Shown here one piece after another: positions 1 through 6,884 of a DNA stretch of 64,000 nucleotides. A program made the translations under genes and the position numbers. Every line of letters starts with the position of its first letter. Position 1 is the first letter of the stretch. The DNA lies in the NCBI RefSeq assembly GCF_003841405.1, contig NZ_PXYA01000001.1, positions 930,001 through 994,000 on the forward strand, in the 5' to 3' direction. The stretch comes from Tetragenococcus halophilus subsp. halophilus DSM 20339. GTDB taxonomy: Bacteria > Bacillota > Bacilli > Lactobacillales > Enterococcaceae. The notes under the pieces are model-generated. The model did not search any database. It worked only from the letters and a program-made list of their open reading frames with translations, and was not told the origin of the DNA.

Positions 1-1091
1 TCATCTTTGATTTTCTTCAATGCAGAAACTTCCCGATTATACGTTTCATCGTCAACTACTGTATAAGAAACTTGATAGTATTCCTTAACACCTTGCTTAA
101 TTGCCACAAAATCAACTTCAGCATTTTCAATCGTTCCTACATAAATTTCATAGTCTCGACGTAATAACTCTAAAAATACAACAGTCTCTAACCGACTACC
201 AATGTTTACACGTTTTGTTCCTAAAAGTGCATAGCGTAGAGCCATATCGACAGGATAATATTTGGAATTAATGGATAGGTACTTTTTCCCGGAAATATCA
301 TAGCGATCACACCGATAAAACAAATAGGCATCGAGAAATGCTGATAAGTAAGACAAAACTGTATCACTAGTTGTTTTTTCTCCCATCGAAGTTAACGTAC
401 TCGCAATCTTTCTAACAGTAACTAAGTTGCCAGCGGTATCTGTTAAAAAACGAGCGATTTGTTCGACCAAAGCGCTATCGCTGCGTTGCTTACGTTGTAG
501 GACATCCTTAATTAATACAGTATTGACAATACCATCAACATAATCTTCAAATGTTTTTTCATCTTCTAATTGGACAGCAAAAGGAAAACCTCCAAAGTTA
601 AGATAATTTTGAAAATCTGTAGTTAGGTCTCCGTTAAAGGCACTATGATATTCTTTAAAGGATAAAGGATGAACACGTACTTCAATATAGCGTCCAGAAA
701 GTAATGTAGCTAACTCCCCAGACAACATAAATGCATTAGAACCAGTAACATAAAGGTCCACGTTAGGACGAATAAAGAAACTATCCAATACTTTTTCAAA
801 ATGAGTCACTGCTTGAATTTCATCCAAAAAAATATAGTATTTTTGCGTTTTATTCATTAAGCTATCTAAGTATCGGTATAACTCGTAATAGTCTAAATAT
901 TTTTCATATGCTAAGTCTTCAAAATTAATAAAAATGATCTGCGATTGTTCAACTCCTTCATCAAGCAATTGTTGTCGAAACATTTGTAAGATTGTCGATT
1001 TTCCACAACGACGTACACCCGTCAATACTTTAATAATTTGCTTATCTTTGACTCGATTTAATTTTTCTAAATAACTCGTTCTTTGTATCAT
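1..1091 (-). CDS. AAA+ ATPase with DUF4143-type C-terminal region, 3' end beyond the window
   Basis: The reading frame opens with ATG at 1091 and stays open to the left edge, at least 363 codons, so the C-terminus is missing. A Walker A motif GVRRCGKST lies near residue 25 and a Walker B LDEIQ near residue 90. A sensor-like TGSNAFML follows and then a segment typical of DUF4143 proteins, with a PD-(D/E)XK-like EVDFVAIK near the visible end. The start is supported by AGGTGG six bases upstream. Members of this family are widespread accessory ATPases of poorly known role, sometimes near toxin-antitoxin genes. The upstream region carries two palindromes (separate entry), so the gene may be autoregulated. 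Family assignment is firm and biological role unknown. Confidence 0.85.
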   Translation of the reverse strand, partial: MIQRTSYLEKLNRVKDKQIIKVLTGVRRCGKSTILQMFRQQLLDEGVEQSQIIFINFEDLAYEKYLDYYELYRYLDSLMNKTQKYYIFLDEIQAVTHFEKVLDSFFIRPNVDLYVTGSNAFMLSGELATLLSGRYIEVRVHPLSFKEYHSAFNGDLTTDFQNYLNFGGFPFAVQLEDEKTFEDYVDGIVNTVLIKDVLQRKQRSDSALVEQIARFLTDTAGNLVTVRKIASTLTSMGEKTTSDTVLSYLSAFLDAYLFYRCDRYDISGKKYLSINSKYYPVDMALRYALLGTKRVNIGSRLETVVFLELLRRDYEIYVGTIENAEVDFVAIKQGVKEYYQVSYTVVDDETYNREVSALKKIKD

Positions 1092-1104
1092 ATTTCCACC
1101 TACT

Positions 1105-1160
1105 TTCGAATTAATTCGAAACTCATATATATTTTACCATGTATTTCAAATTAATTCGAA
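1105..1160. promoter_or_regulatory. paired palindromic operator candidates upstream of the ATPase gene
   Basis: A perfect 16-bp palindrome TTCGAATTAATTCGAA lies at 1105-1120. A near copy with one changed base (TTCAAATTAATTCGAA) lies at 1145-1160. They are exactly 40 bp apart, about four helical turns, which suggests cooperative binding of a dimeric regulator on one DNA face. The first lies just upstream of the ribosome binding site of the leftward ATPase gene. The regulator is not identified. Confidence 0.5.
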
Positions 1161-1284
1161 TATATTATAATTTTTCTATATATTTCTAATCATTTGGTTT
1201 TTATATTGTAATTTTAAAAATACAAGCAGTCTAATTAATACATTTATGGATAATAAGGGCTGGCGGAAGTTCTCTTTATCTATG

Positions 1285-1320
1285 AAAAAATAGAGGGAAG
1301 CTTCATAGCATTCCCCCTAT
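1285..1320 (-). terminator. rho-independent terminator of the disulfide reductase gene
   Basis: Read leftward, an ATAGGGGGAA arm pairs with TTCCCTCTAT (one G-T pair) and is followed by six T residues. It lies 35 bases past the stop of the upstream gene. Confidence 0.65.
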
Positions 1321-1354
1321 CTTTACCTTTTTTATATACTTTATCTCAAATAAT

Positions 1355-2686
1355 TCAATACAAATACTGAATGTCACTTGCTATTGTTGGGTAAGCAAAA
1401 GGCGTTTGGCTGACATCTTCTGCGGAATATCCGTGTTTAATTAACAACGTTAGATAATTAATCATCTCATCAGCTTCCATGCTCAAACAAGCAGCACCTA
1501 CTACTTGATCGTTCTTTTGATCGATAACTAATTGTACCAGAGGTTGTTTTTCATGTTGTCGTTTATAGGTAATCCAATCCTCCATAGGAACAGTTTTTAC
1601 TTCATACCGCTCTGTGTCTTCTTGCGCTCGATTTACCGTTACGCCTACTTGAGCCAATTTCGGCAAGGAGAAGATGATGGTTGGAATATATGGATACTCA
1701 ATTTCCGCGTGGTCTCCTAAAATTTGTCCGACTACATAGTTCGCCTCATATCCGGCAACTGGTGTTAATTTAAGCACGGGAGAAGCTGCCGAATCACCGA
1801 CTGCGTAAATATGTGACACGTCTGACTGTAAATGTTCATTTACCTTAACGCCTTTACTTGAATAGTCAACGCCGATCTGATCTAGCCCTAGTTGATCCAC
1901 ATTGGCAATCCGACCCACTGCAGCAAATACCTTGTCTGTTTTCTTATCAAAATCATTGCCTATTACTCGATAACTTGCATTGTCCTCTTGAACTTCCGTG
2001 ATTTCTTTATCAAAAACGATTTCCACGCCATTTTCGGACAACTGATCACAAAGTTTCTTCACTAATTTTTTTGGAAAAGCCTTCAAAGGACGATTATTAT
2101 GATGAATCAATGTGACTTTTGCTCCGGCAGAAGAGGCAATTCCGGCAAGTTCAAAAGCAACATATCCGCCACCTAATATCGTAATACGTTCTGGCATTTC
2201 ATCTAAATCTAAAAAGTCTGTACTTGTTTGTAAAAATTCTTTGCCTTTGATGTCTAGAATTCGTGGACGCAAGCCAGTAGCGATAATGACGTTTTGAGTC
2301 TCAATTGTTTGTTGACCAACTTTTAATGTATGGGGATCGACAAAATACGCGTGACCGGTAATTGTTTCAATGCCATTATTTGCAAGGCTATCATGGGTAC
2401 CCGGACTTATTTGTTTTGTATACTCTCGTTTATTTTCCATTAAATCTGACCAATTGATTGAATTTTGCGTATTTAATCCTTGCCCCGCTAAAAGATCCGC
2501 TTTTTCTTTTGCTTCTACTGCAGCATATAAGATTTTTTTAGGATCACAGCCACGATTCGGACAAGTACCGCCCCACAGATCTTCTTCCACAATAGCTACT
2601 TTTTGTCCCTGAGCTTTCAAAGAAGAAGCAGCCGCCGTGCCAGCTGGGCCCGCACCAATCACAACAGTATCGTATTTCTCTACCAT
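1355..2686 (-). CDS. FAD-dependent pyridine nucleotide-disulfide oxidoreductase (glutathione reductase-like)
   Basis: This is a class I flavoprotein disulfide reductase of about 443 residues. The N-terminal FAD motif GAGPAG is followed by WGGTCPNRGC, giving the redox-active cysteine pair CxxxxC near residues 42 and 47. A second dinucleotide motif GGGYVAFELA lies near residue 170, then a GDSA FAD-contact segment and a dimerisation domain. The C-terminus reads AYPTIASDIQ where glutathione and lipoamide reductases carry an HPT...E catalytic dyad, so His is replaced by Tyr. That makes the substrate uncertain; mercuric-reductase-like and uncharacterised reductases also have YPT here. ATG at 2686 is chosen over an upstream GTG because AAGGAG stands eight bases before it and overlaps the GTG. 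It appears monocistronic. Confidence 0.85.
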   Translation of the reverse strand: MVEKYDTVVIGAGPAGTAAASSLKAQGQKVAIVEEDLWGGTCPNRGCDPKKILYAAVEAKEKADLLAGQGLNTQNSINWSDLMENKREYTKQISPGTHDSLANNGIETITGHAYFVDPHTLKVGQQTIETQNVIIATGLRPRILDIKGKEFLQTSTDFLDLDEMPERITILGGGYVAFELAGIASSAGAKVTLIHHNNRPLKAFPKKLVKKLCDQLSENGVEIVFDKEITEVQEDNASYRVIGNDFDKKTDKVFAAVGRIANVDQLGLDQIGVDYSSKGVKVNEHLQSDVSHIYAVGDSAASPVLKLTPVAGYEANYVVGQILGDHAEIEYPYIPTIIFSLPKLAQVGVTVNRAQEDTERYEVKTVPMEDWITYKRQHEKQPLVQLVIDQKNDQVVGAACLSMEADEMINYLTLLIKHGYSAEDVSQTPFAYPTIASDIQYLY

Positions 2687-2755
2687 GAATTTCACTCCTT
2701 ATGTCCTTGATATCCAAATATTGACTACAAAATTTCTAAATTTTTTAACCACAAT

Positions 2756-3166
2756 TTATATAAACGGAAAATCATAACGTCGCATCTCAACATGCCACTG
2801 CGGTTTTTCCAATTTAATTCTTTCCTTAAGTGAATCCAACGTTTCTTTCCTAATATCTCCTCTTTTATACAGAAAAGTATAGAACTTTTTTAAACTTGTA
2901 GCATTTTCATTGATTTGTTTAACGCTTGACCACATCGCTTTTTTAATAAACCAGTAACCCAGAAACTCTCCAATAAACAAAGTTCCTTTTTTGGCTTCCA
3001 CGAACTCATCGTAAAGCAGAAAAGTATTAATATAAAAATCAATATTATTCACATGTTTATAAATAGTTTTCGCACTAAGCTTTTTATCAATCAACTCTTG
3101 TTCAAATTCATCTAGTAGCTGTTTGTTCTGCTTTTTTATCTCCTCAACGTTTGCTTCTTCTTCCAT
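2756..3166 (-). CDS. hypothetical protein with a SAM-like (integrase N-terminal type) helical fold
   Basis: The product is about 136 residues, charged and helical, with a long N-terminal coiled stretch and a SAKTIYKHVNNIDFYI segment that resembles the core-binding (SAM-like) domain of tyrosine recombinases. No catalytic recombinase domain follows, so it is not an integrase. An AAAGGAG ribosome binding site precedes a GTG-ATA-GTG-ATG cluster; ATG at 3166 is taken as the start, although the GTG codons cannot be excluded. It lies upstream of, and on the same strand as, the disulfide reductase, 70 bases away. I do not recognise its function. Confidence 0.6.
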   Translation of the reverse strand: MEEEANVEEIKKQNKQLLDEFEQELIDKKLSAKTIYKHVNNIDFYINTFLLYDEFVEAKKGTLFIGEFLGYWFIKKAMWSSVKQINENATSLKKFYTFLYKRGDIRKETLDSLKERIKLEKPQWHVEMRRYDFPFI

Positions 3167-3265
3167 CACTATCACTCACTCCTTTGCGTCCATTTTACCA
3201 TATTCTCCGAAATCTTTTTTCCTCTGAATTTTAACAAAAATGTCCAAACCAAGGTAACTTCAGCA

Positions 3266-3359
3266 AACTTCCCTTTATTGTAAATAAAAGGAAGGGAAGT
3301 TCTATGTACTTACATTCATTTACCACAAAATGAAGGGACTTTTTATTGACTTCCCTTCG
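3266..3359. repeat. double-hairpin intergenic repeat (copy A)
   Basis: A perfect 10-bp arm pair AACTTCCCTT / AAGGGAAGTT at 3266-3275 and 3292-3301 is followed by a second inverted pair GAAGGGA / TCCCTTC ending at 3359. The second half (AAAATGAAGGGACTTTT then ACTTCCCTT) recurs at 15927-15955. It occupies the gap between the orphan antitoxin and the hypothetical gene; no coding capacity is seen. Confidence 0.6.
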
Positions 3360-3440
3360 TTTTTAGACTCTTTTTCAAGATAAATTCATTAATAAATTTA
3401 TTAGACTAAATAACAACTCAAAAAATAGACTATTAATAAG

Positions 3441-3485
3441 CTATAAGTCTTTAATAGTCCTCGGCTAGTGTTTATATGTCTTCAT
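3441..3485 (-). pseudogene. remnant of a RelE/ParE-type toxin start
   Basis: One base after the stop of the antitoxin gene, an ATG opens MKTYKH followed by an in-frame stop, then PRTIKDL and another stop. MKTYK at the start and a [PS]xxxKDL motif a few residues later are typical of the first strand and helix of RelE-family toxins, and the spacing to the antitoxin is what a toxin-antitoxin operon would show. The identification rests on about twelve residues and is tentative. Confidence 0.35.
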
Positions 3486-3486
3486 A

Positions 3487-3705
3487 TCATATCAAATCTA
3501 ATCTCCGTTTAACCTCACCTCTAGATACAGTTTCACCATGACTCTCTTTTAAATTTTGAACCGCTTCATAATAATCATTCTCATTTTGTACTCGATCTAA
3601 AATCGTTTGTTTCATGAATTCGGTTACATAAACACTCTCAAACTCAGCTAATTCTTTAATTTCTCGATATTGCTCATCTGTAAAATATAAAGAAGTTAAT
3701 ACCAT
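3487..3705 (-). CDS. orphan ribbon-helix-helix antitoxin (RelB-like, DUF6290 type)
   Basis: The product is 72 residues. An N-terminal beta strand (VLTSLYFT) and two helices form a ribbon-helix-helix DNA-binding domain, and a C-terminal helix with HGETVSRGEV would normally wrap the toxin. ATG at 3705 is preferred over an in-frame TTG because GGGAGG sits seven bases upstream. Antitoxins of this family normally lead a two-gene operon with a RelE-type toxin; here only a stop-riddled remnant follows. It may still act as an autonomous repressor or as an anti-addiction factor. Family call is likely, and the exact subfamily is less certain. Confidence 0.7.
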   Translation of the reverse strand: MVLTSLYFTDEQYREIKELAEFESVYVTEFMKQTILDRVQNENDYYEAVQNLKESHGETVSRGEVKRRLDLI

Positions 3706-3787
3706 GCCAACACCTCCCAAATCAGTTTTAACACACGCTGAACTTTAAATGAAGTTTATCTAAATTTTTTAACAAAACAACACTAAA

Positions 3788-3839
3788 AAAATAATATGCT
3801 TTTTAGAATGCACAACGCTTCTAATAAAGCATATTATTT
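3788..3839 (-). terminator. terminator of the PIN/AbrB toxin-antitoxin operon
   Basis: AATAATATGCTTT at the left pairs with AAAGCATATTATT at the right across a 24-base loop. The right arm overlaps the toxin stop codon. The tail on the minus strand is T-rich but interrupted. Confidence 0.55.
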
Positions 3840-4241
3840 AAACTTATGAATTAATTCTTCAGGCGTATAGACAATTAATCCACTGTTAAGATAGTCATCA
3901 ACATTTCTAGTAACAATGCTTTCTACACCGTTACGAGTTGCCGTAGCTATAATCAAATTATCTTCATAATCTTCCCCGCTTAATTCCAACGCATTGATAC
4001 AATCCAATTCTGTTACAGAAAGCACTTCATTTAATTGTAATAACTTTTTAACTTCGTTCTTTGCGTTTTCCGAACCATATTTTTCTAGAATATAATAGAT
4101 ATCTGTGATCATATTTGCGGTTATATATCCCTTAATCACGCCATAGACAGATAACATATAAACTTCTTTCGATTGTTTATAAAATTCTTCTCTTTTTGCT
4201 AGTACATCTAATATTACATTAATGTCAATGATGCAATTCAT
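3834..4241 (-). CDS. PIN-domain toxin (VapC-like ribonuclease)
   Basis: The product is 135 residues, the size of a single PIN domain. The acidic residues expected of the metal-binding site are visible: D6 in IIDINVILD, D47 in MITDIYYIL, the DYED cluster at 91-94 and RNVDDY at 112-117. PIN toxins cleave tRNA or rRNA when not bound by antitoxin. The gene overlaps the upstream AbrB-type antitoxin gene by 17 bp, so the two are translationally coupled. No lesion is seen, so this module looks intact, unlike two other toxin-antitoxin loci in the window. The RNA target cannot be told from sequence. Confidence 0.8.
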   Translation of the reverse strand: MNCIIDINVILDVLAKREEFYKQSKEVYMLSVYGVIKGYITANMITDIYYILEKYGSENAKNEVKKLLQLNEVLSVTELDCINALELSGEDYEDNLIIATATRNGVESIVTRNVDDYLNSGLIVYTPEELIHKFK

Positions 4242-4521
4242 GTTTTACCAACCGTTTCTGTTTTCTTTCTGCTCTTTCTGTTTTCACATCTAAATCCTTA
4301 GGTAAACTAACAGTACCTACTAAATCTTCTAATAATTCTTTTTTATCTTCTGTCACATCTTCAATAACAATTCGCTTTTTCCCATCAGGCTGTGTTTCCA
4401 CTGTTATATTGACATTTTCAATATTTTTTAAATCGGCATTAGACAAAATCGCTTTAGGTAAAACAATTCCTTTAGTATTTCCCCACTTCTTAATTTTACC
4501 GCGTTTTCTCATAATTTCCAT
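4225..4521 (-). CDS. AbrB/MazE-like antitoxin of the PIN toxin
   Basis: The product is 98 residues. Residues 5-45 (KRGKIKKWGNTKGIVLPKAI) are a swapped-hairpin AbrB/SpoVT DNA-binding domain; the charged C-terminal half would neutralise the toxin. ATG at 4521 has AGAGGTGA seven bases upstream. The upstream region holds two palindromes suited to autorepression by the toxin-antitoxin complex. The immediate upstream neighbour is an IS4 element on the opposite strand, whose end lies about 100 bp from this start, so the module sits at a rearranged site. Confidence 0.8.
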   Translation of the reverse strand: MEIMRKRGKIKKWGNTKGIVLPKAILSNADLKNIENVNITVETQPDGKKRIVIEDVTEDKKELLEDLVGTVSLPKDLDVKTERAERKQKRLVKHELHH

Positions 4522-4555
4522 GATTGCTCACCTCTTTTATTTATTATAGCATAAA

Positions 4556-4596
4556 TTATACATAAAGTATAACCTAAATTATACATTATGTATAAT
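4556..4596. promoter_or_regulatory. operator palindromes for the PIN/AbrB module
   Basis: TTATAC-5-GTATAA lies at 4556-4572, and ATTATACA-3-TGTATAAT lies at 4578-4596. Both share the TTATAC half-site and lie 35-75 bp upstream of the antitoxin start, where an autorepressor would bind. Confidence 0.5.
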
Positions 4597-4689
4597 TAAT
4601 TCTAGAGTTTTATATTATAAACTAAAACTTGAAAGTTCAAAAATACAGTTCATCCCTTGATAAATAAACGTTTTTTGATACAAAAATAG

Positions 4690-4754
4690 CATGAACCACT
4701 CAAATCCTGGTATAATAGAATCAACGAAAAACCACTAACCAAGGAGTGTTCATG
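4690..4754 (+). promoter_or_regulatory. transposase promoter and fold-back ribosome-binding-site hairpin
   Basis: An extended -10 TGGTATAAT (TATAAT at 4711-4716) serves the transposase. CATGAACCACTC at 4690-4701, upstream of the -10, is nearly complementary to GAGTGTTCATG at 4744-4754, which covers the AAGGAG ribosome binding site. Transcripts starting at the native promoter lack the first arm, whereas read-through transcripts from outside would fold and hide the site. Confidence 0.55.
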
Positions 4755-4756
4755 CC

Positions 4757-6118
4757 ATGTCAATTATAACACAAACAACGCCAAACTCAGAAAAAATTTC
4801 TACCTCTGTGTCTGATTTTTTTCATCAGTTCCATGTAGCTTCTGCTCTTAAAAAATCGAATGCCGTGCACAGGAAGGGTTTCTCCGTTTCTGTTATTTTT
4901 TCGTTCCTATTAGCTTCGATCTTTACCAACGGTTCTACCTATCGGTTTTACCAAAAGCAAAAGGAACAGCTATCATTTTCAGATAAAACATTTCGCAACG
5001 TTTTGAATGATCCGCACACTCATTGGCAAAAATTACTGATCTTAGTGGCTGAATCCGTCATTACTTTCCTACGTCCATTGACGGATGATGCCCGAAAGAC
5101 CACGTTTATCGTGGATGACTCCATGTATTCTCGCTTGAATGCGAAAAAAGTGGAGTGTGCCGCTTTACAATACGACCATGCCAAGAAAAAATATTTCAAA
5201 GGATTTCGTTATTTACAATTAGGCTGGAGTGATGGCAACAGCTTTGTCCCCGTCGCTTTTTCCTTGCTCTCCGGGAAAAGAAAGCTCCAATCTGACCTTG
5301 ATATCGGGGATCAACGCACGAATAGGGGGAAACGTAAAGCTCAAGCGCTTCGTAAAGGCACGGAAGTGACACTGGAACTGCTTCGATCGGCTTTGAACCA
5401 AGGGATCCATGCGGATTATGTCTTATTCGATACTTGGTTTTCCAGTCCCAAAATGTTCCAACAGATCCGTGACCTGAAATGCCACTGCGTAGCGATGGTT
5501 AAACGTAGTCAAAAGATCTACTACCGTTATCAAGGCCAAAAGATGGATGTCAAAGAAATCTTCAAACGAAACAAGAAACGCCGCGGTCGTTCTCGCTATC
5601 TTTTGAGTGTCCAAGTAGAAGCTGTCGTAGAAGGGGAAGTCCTTCCCATTAAGTTGGTATATATTCGCAATCGCAATAAACGAAACGACTATTTGGTCTT
5701 AGCTTCGACCGATATCGATCTGACCGAAGACGAGATCATTCAGCTCTATGCTAGACGCTGGTCGGTGGAAGTCTACTTCAAGATGTGCAAACAATACTTA
5801 AAATTAGCCAAGTACCAAGGGATTTCTTATGACGGGATCTTTGCGCATACGACACTGGTAGCTATCGGTTATATGATCCTAGCGGTGCAAGAACGTGAAA
5901 GTAAAGACGACCGAACGCTTGGCGAGTTATTTTATCTTCTCATTGATGAGCTTTCCGAGCTTTCTGTATCGGAAGCCATTCTGCAATTACTCGTTTTATT
6001 CCAAGAAGCTTTTGCGGATGAATATGTTTTGGATGAAGCCGTATTAAATAACATTATCGAACAGTTCCTTGAAAAACTACCTTCCTCTATACAAAAACAG
6101 CTCAAGCAAGCAGGTTGA
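4757..6118 (+). CDS. IS4-family DDE transposase
   Basis: The product is 453 residues, normal for the family. The catalytic acids are visible: D120 or D121 in FIVDDSMYSR, D225 in LFDTWFSS, and E338 within YARRWSVEVYFKMCK. That last segment fits the family's Y-(2)-R-(3)-E-(6)-K signature (Y331, R334, E338, K345). ATG at 4757 is ten bases after AAGGAG; an earlier ATG at 4752 is out of frame. The frame is intact, so the element may still be active. Its base composition is visibly higher in G+C than the flanking toxin-antitoxin region, consistent with acquisition. Confidence 0.93.
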   Translation: MSIITQTTPNSEKISTSVSDFFHQFHVASALKKSNAVHRKGFSVSVIFSFLLASIFTNGSTYRFYQKQKEQLSFSDKTFRNVLNDPHTHWQKLLILVAESVITFLRPLTDDARKTTFIVDDSMYSRLNAKKVECAALQYDHAKKKYFKGFRYLQLGWSDGNSFVPVAFSLLSGKRKLQSDLDIGDQRTNRGKRKAQALRKGTEVTLELLRSALNQGIHADYVLFDTWFSSPKMFQQIRDLKCHCVAMVKRSQKIYYRYQGQKMDVKEIFKRNKKRRGRSRYLLSVQVEAVVEGEVLPIKLVYIRNRNKRNDYLVLASTDIDLTEDEIIQLYARRWSVEVYFKMCKQYLKLAKYQGISYDGIFAHTTLVAIGYMILAVQERESKDDRTLGELFYLLIDELSELSVSEAILQLLVLFQEAFADEYVLDEAVLNNIIEQFLEKLPSSIQKQLKQAG

Positions 6119-6827
6119 AGTTAATTTTGTGCATGAGATCCTTGGTATACCAAGGGATACGTATCGAAAAGTAGGTTTCAAGTTTTAGTTCTTTAATTAA
6201 TAATTTGCGAAAAGCTTCAATCGTAATATCTCGATGCTCTTTCGCTAAATAAGGTCTTAAAGCAGTGACACGGCTCTGAACAGATTTTACGCCTTTAGCA
6301 GCTAGCTTCTTTTTGTTAGGCGTTAATACTTGTTCCAAAGTTTTATAATCAGCGTCTAATAGTAAAGTTCCACCAACAATCACCTTGCTATCATTAACTA
6401 ACATTGAAGTGCCAGAAAATTTCTTTCCATGAATTAATAAATCATTACGTCCCCCAAATTGCGCCTCTTTGACACCTAAGTGCTGCAGCGCTCGTACAAT
6501 AGGCTGAGTAAAACGGGAAAAATCTTGGTAAGAAGCATGATCGTTTTTTCCTATAAAACCATAAATCAATGTCCCTTGATCATGATAAACAGAACCTCCA
6601 CCTGAAGAACGACGAACCAAATCAATTTGTTGTTCTTCCAAATAGTTCAAATCAACTTCTGCAAAAGCGTTCTGATGTTTGCCTATAATAACGGCTGGCT
6701 GATTAATATAAAAACGCATAATCGGTTCATCTAGCTGTAATTCATTAGCTAAAAAACTGGCAATTGCATAATTATATTTGGGATCACGTACCTCTTGTCC
6801 GTTACGCTTTTGGTCAAATAAATACAT
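6102..6827 (-). pseudogene. lplA: lipoate-protein ligase A, 3' truncated by the IS4 element
   Basis: The N-terminal catalytic part is clear: RRSSGGGSVYHDQGTL carries the conserved lipoate/ATP-binding glycine stretch, followed by GGRNDLLI and KFSGTSM, with the conserved lysine of the active site. Full LplA proteins are about 330 residues; here native sequence stops near residue 215 and the frame then runs about 20 codons into insertion-sequence DNA, ending at 6102. The small C-terminal accessory domain is gone. ATG at 6827 is used because GAGGAG stands seven bases upstream. LplA scavenges lipoate for pyruvate dehydrogenase and glycine cleavage H protein. Loss of function is likely but residual activity cannot be excluded. 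Confidence 0.8.
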
Positions 6828-6850
6828 CTGTCTACTCCTCATGAAATAAA

Positions 6851-6876
6851 CAAGCGAGATTTTTTAACCTCGCTTG
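6851..6876 (-). terminator. hairpin after the binding-protein gene
   Basis: CAAGCGAG at 6851-6858 pairs perfectly with CTCGCTTG at 6869-6876. The following minus-strand tail (TTTATTTC) is only moderately T-rich, so termination may be partial. Confidence 0.5.
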
Positions 6877-6884
6877 AATTGTTC

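Larger units (their letters stand above)
4621..6190. mobile_element. IS4-family insertion sequence, about 1.5-1.57 kb
   Basis: One full-length transposase gene fills the element. Two inverted matches flank it at equal offset. The outer one is ACTAAAACTTGAAA at 4621-4634 with its complement at 6176-6189. The inner one is ATCCCTTG at 4652-4659 with its complement at 6151-6158. The 17 bases between them do not match, so the true tips could be at either pair. I could not find a convincing target-site duplication. The element truncates lplA on its right, and no lplA remainder lies on its left, implying a deletion or rearrangement after insertion. Exact ends are uncertain. Confidence 0.75.

Noticed and set aside
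2756-3166. Phage-type integrase
   Set aside because: Only a SAM-like helical fold is suggested; the catalytic R-H-R-Y domain is absent and no phage genes or attachment sites adjoin.
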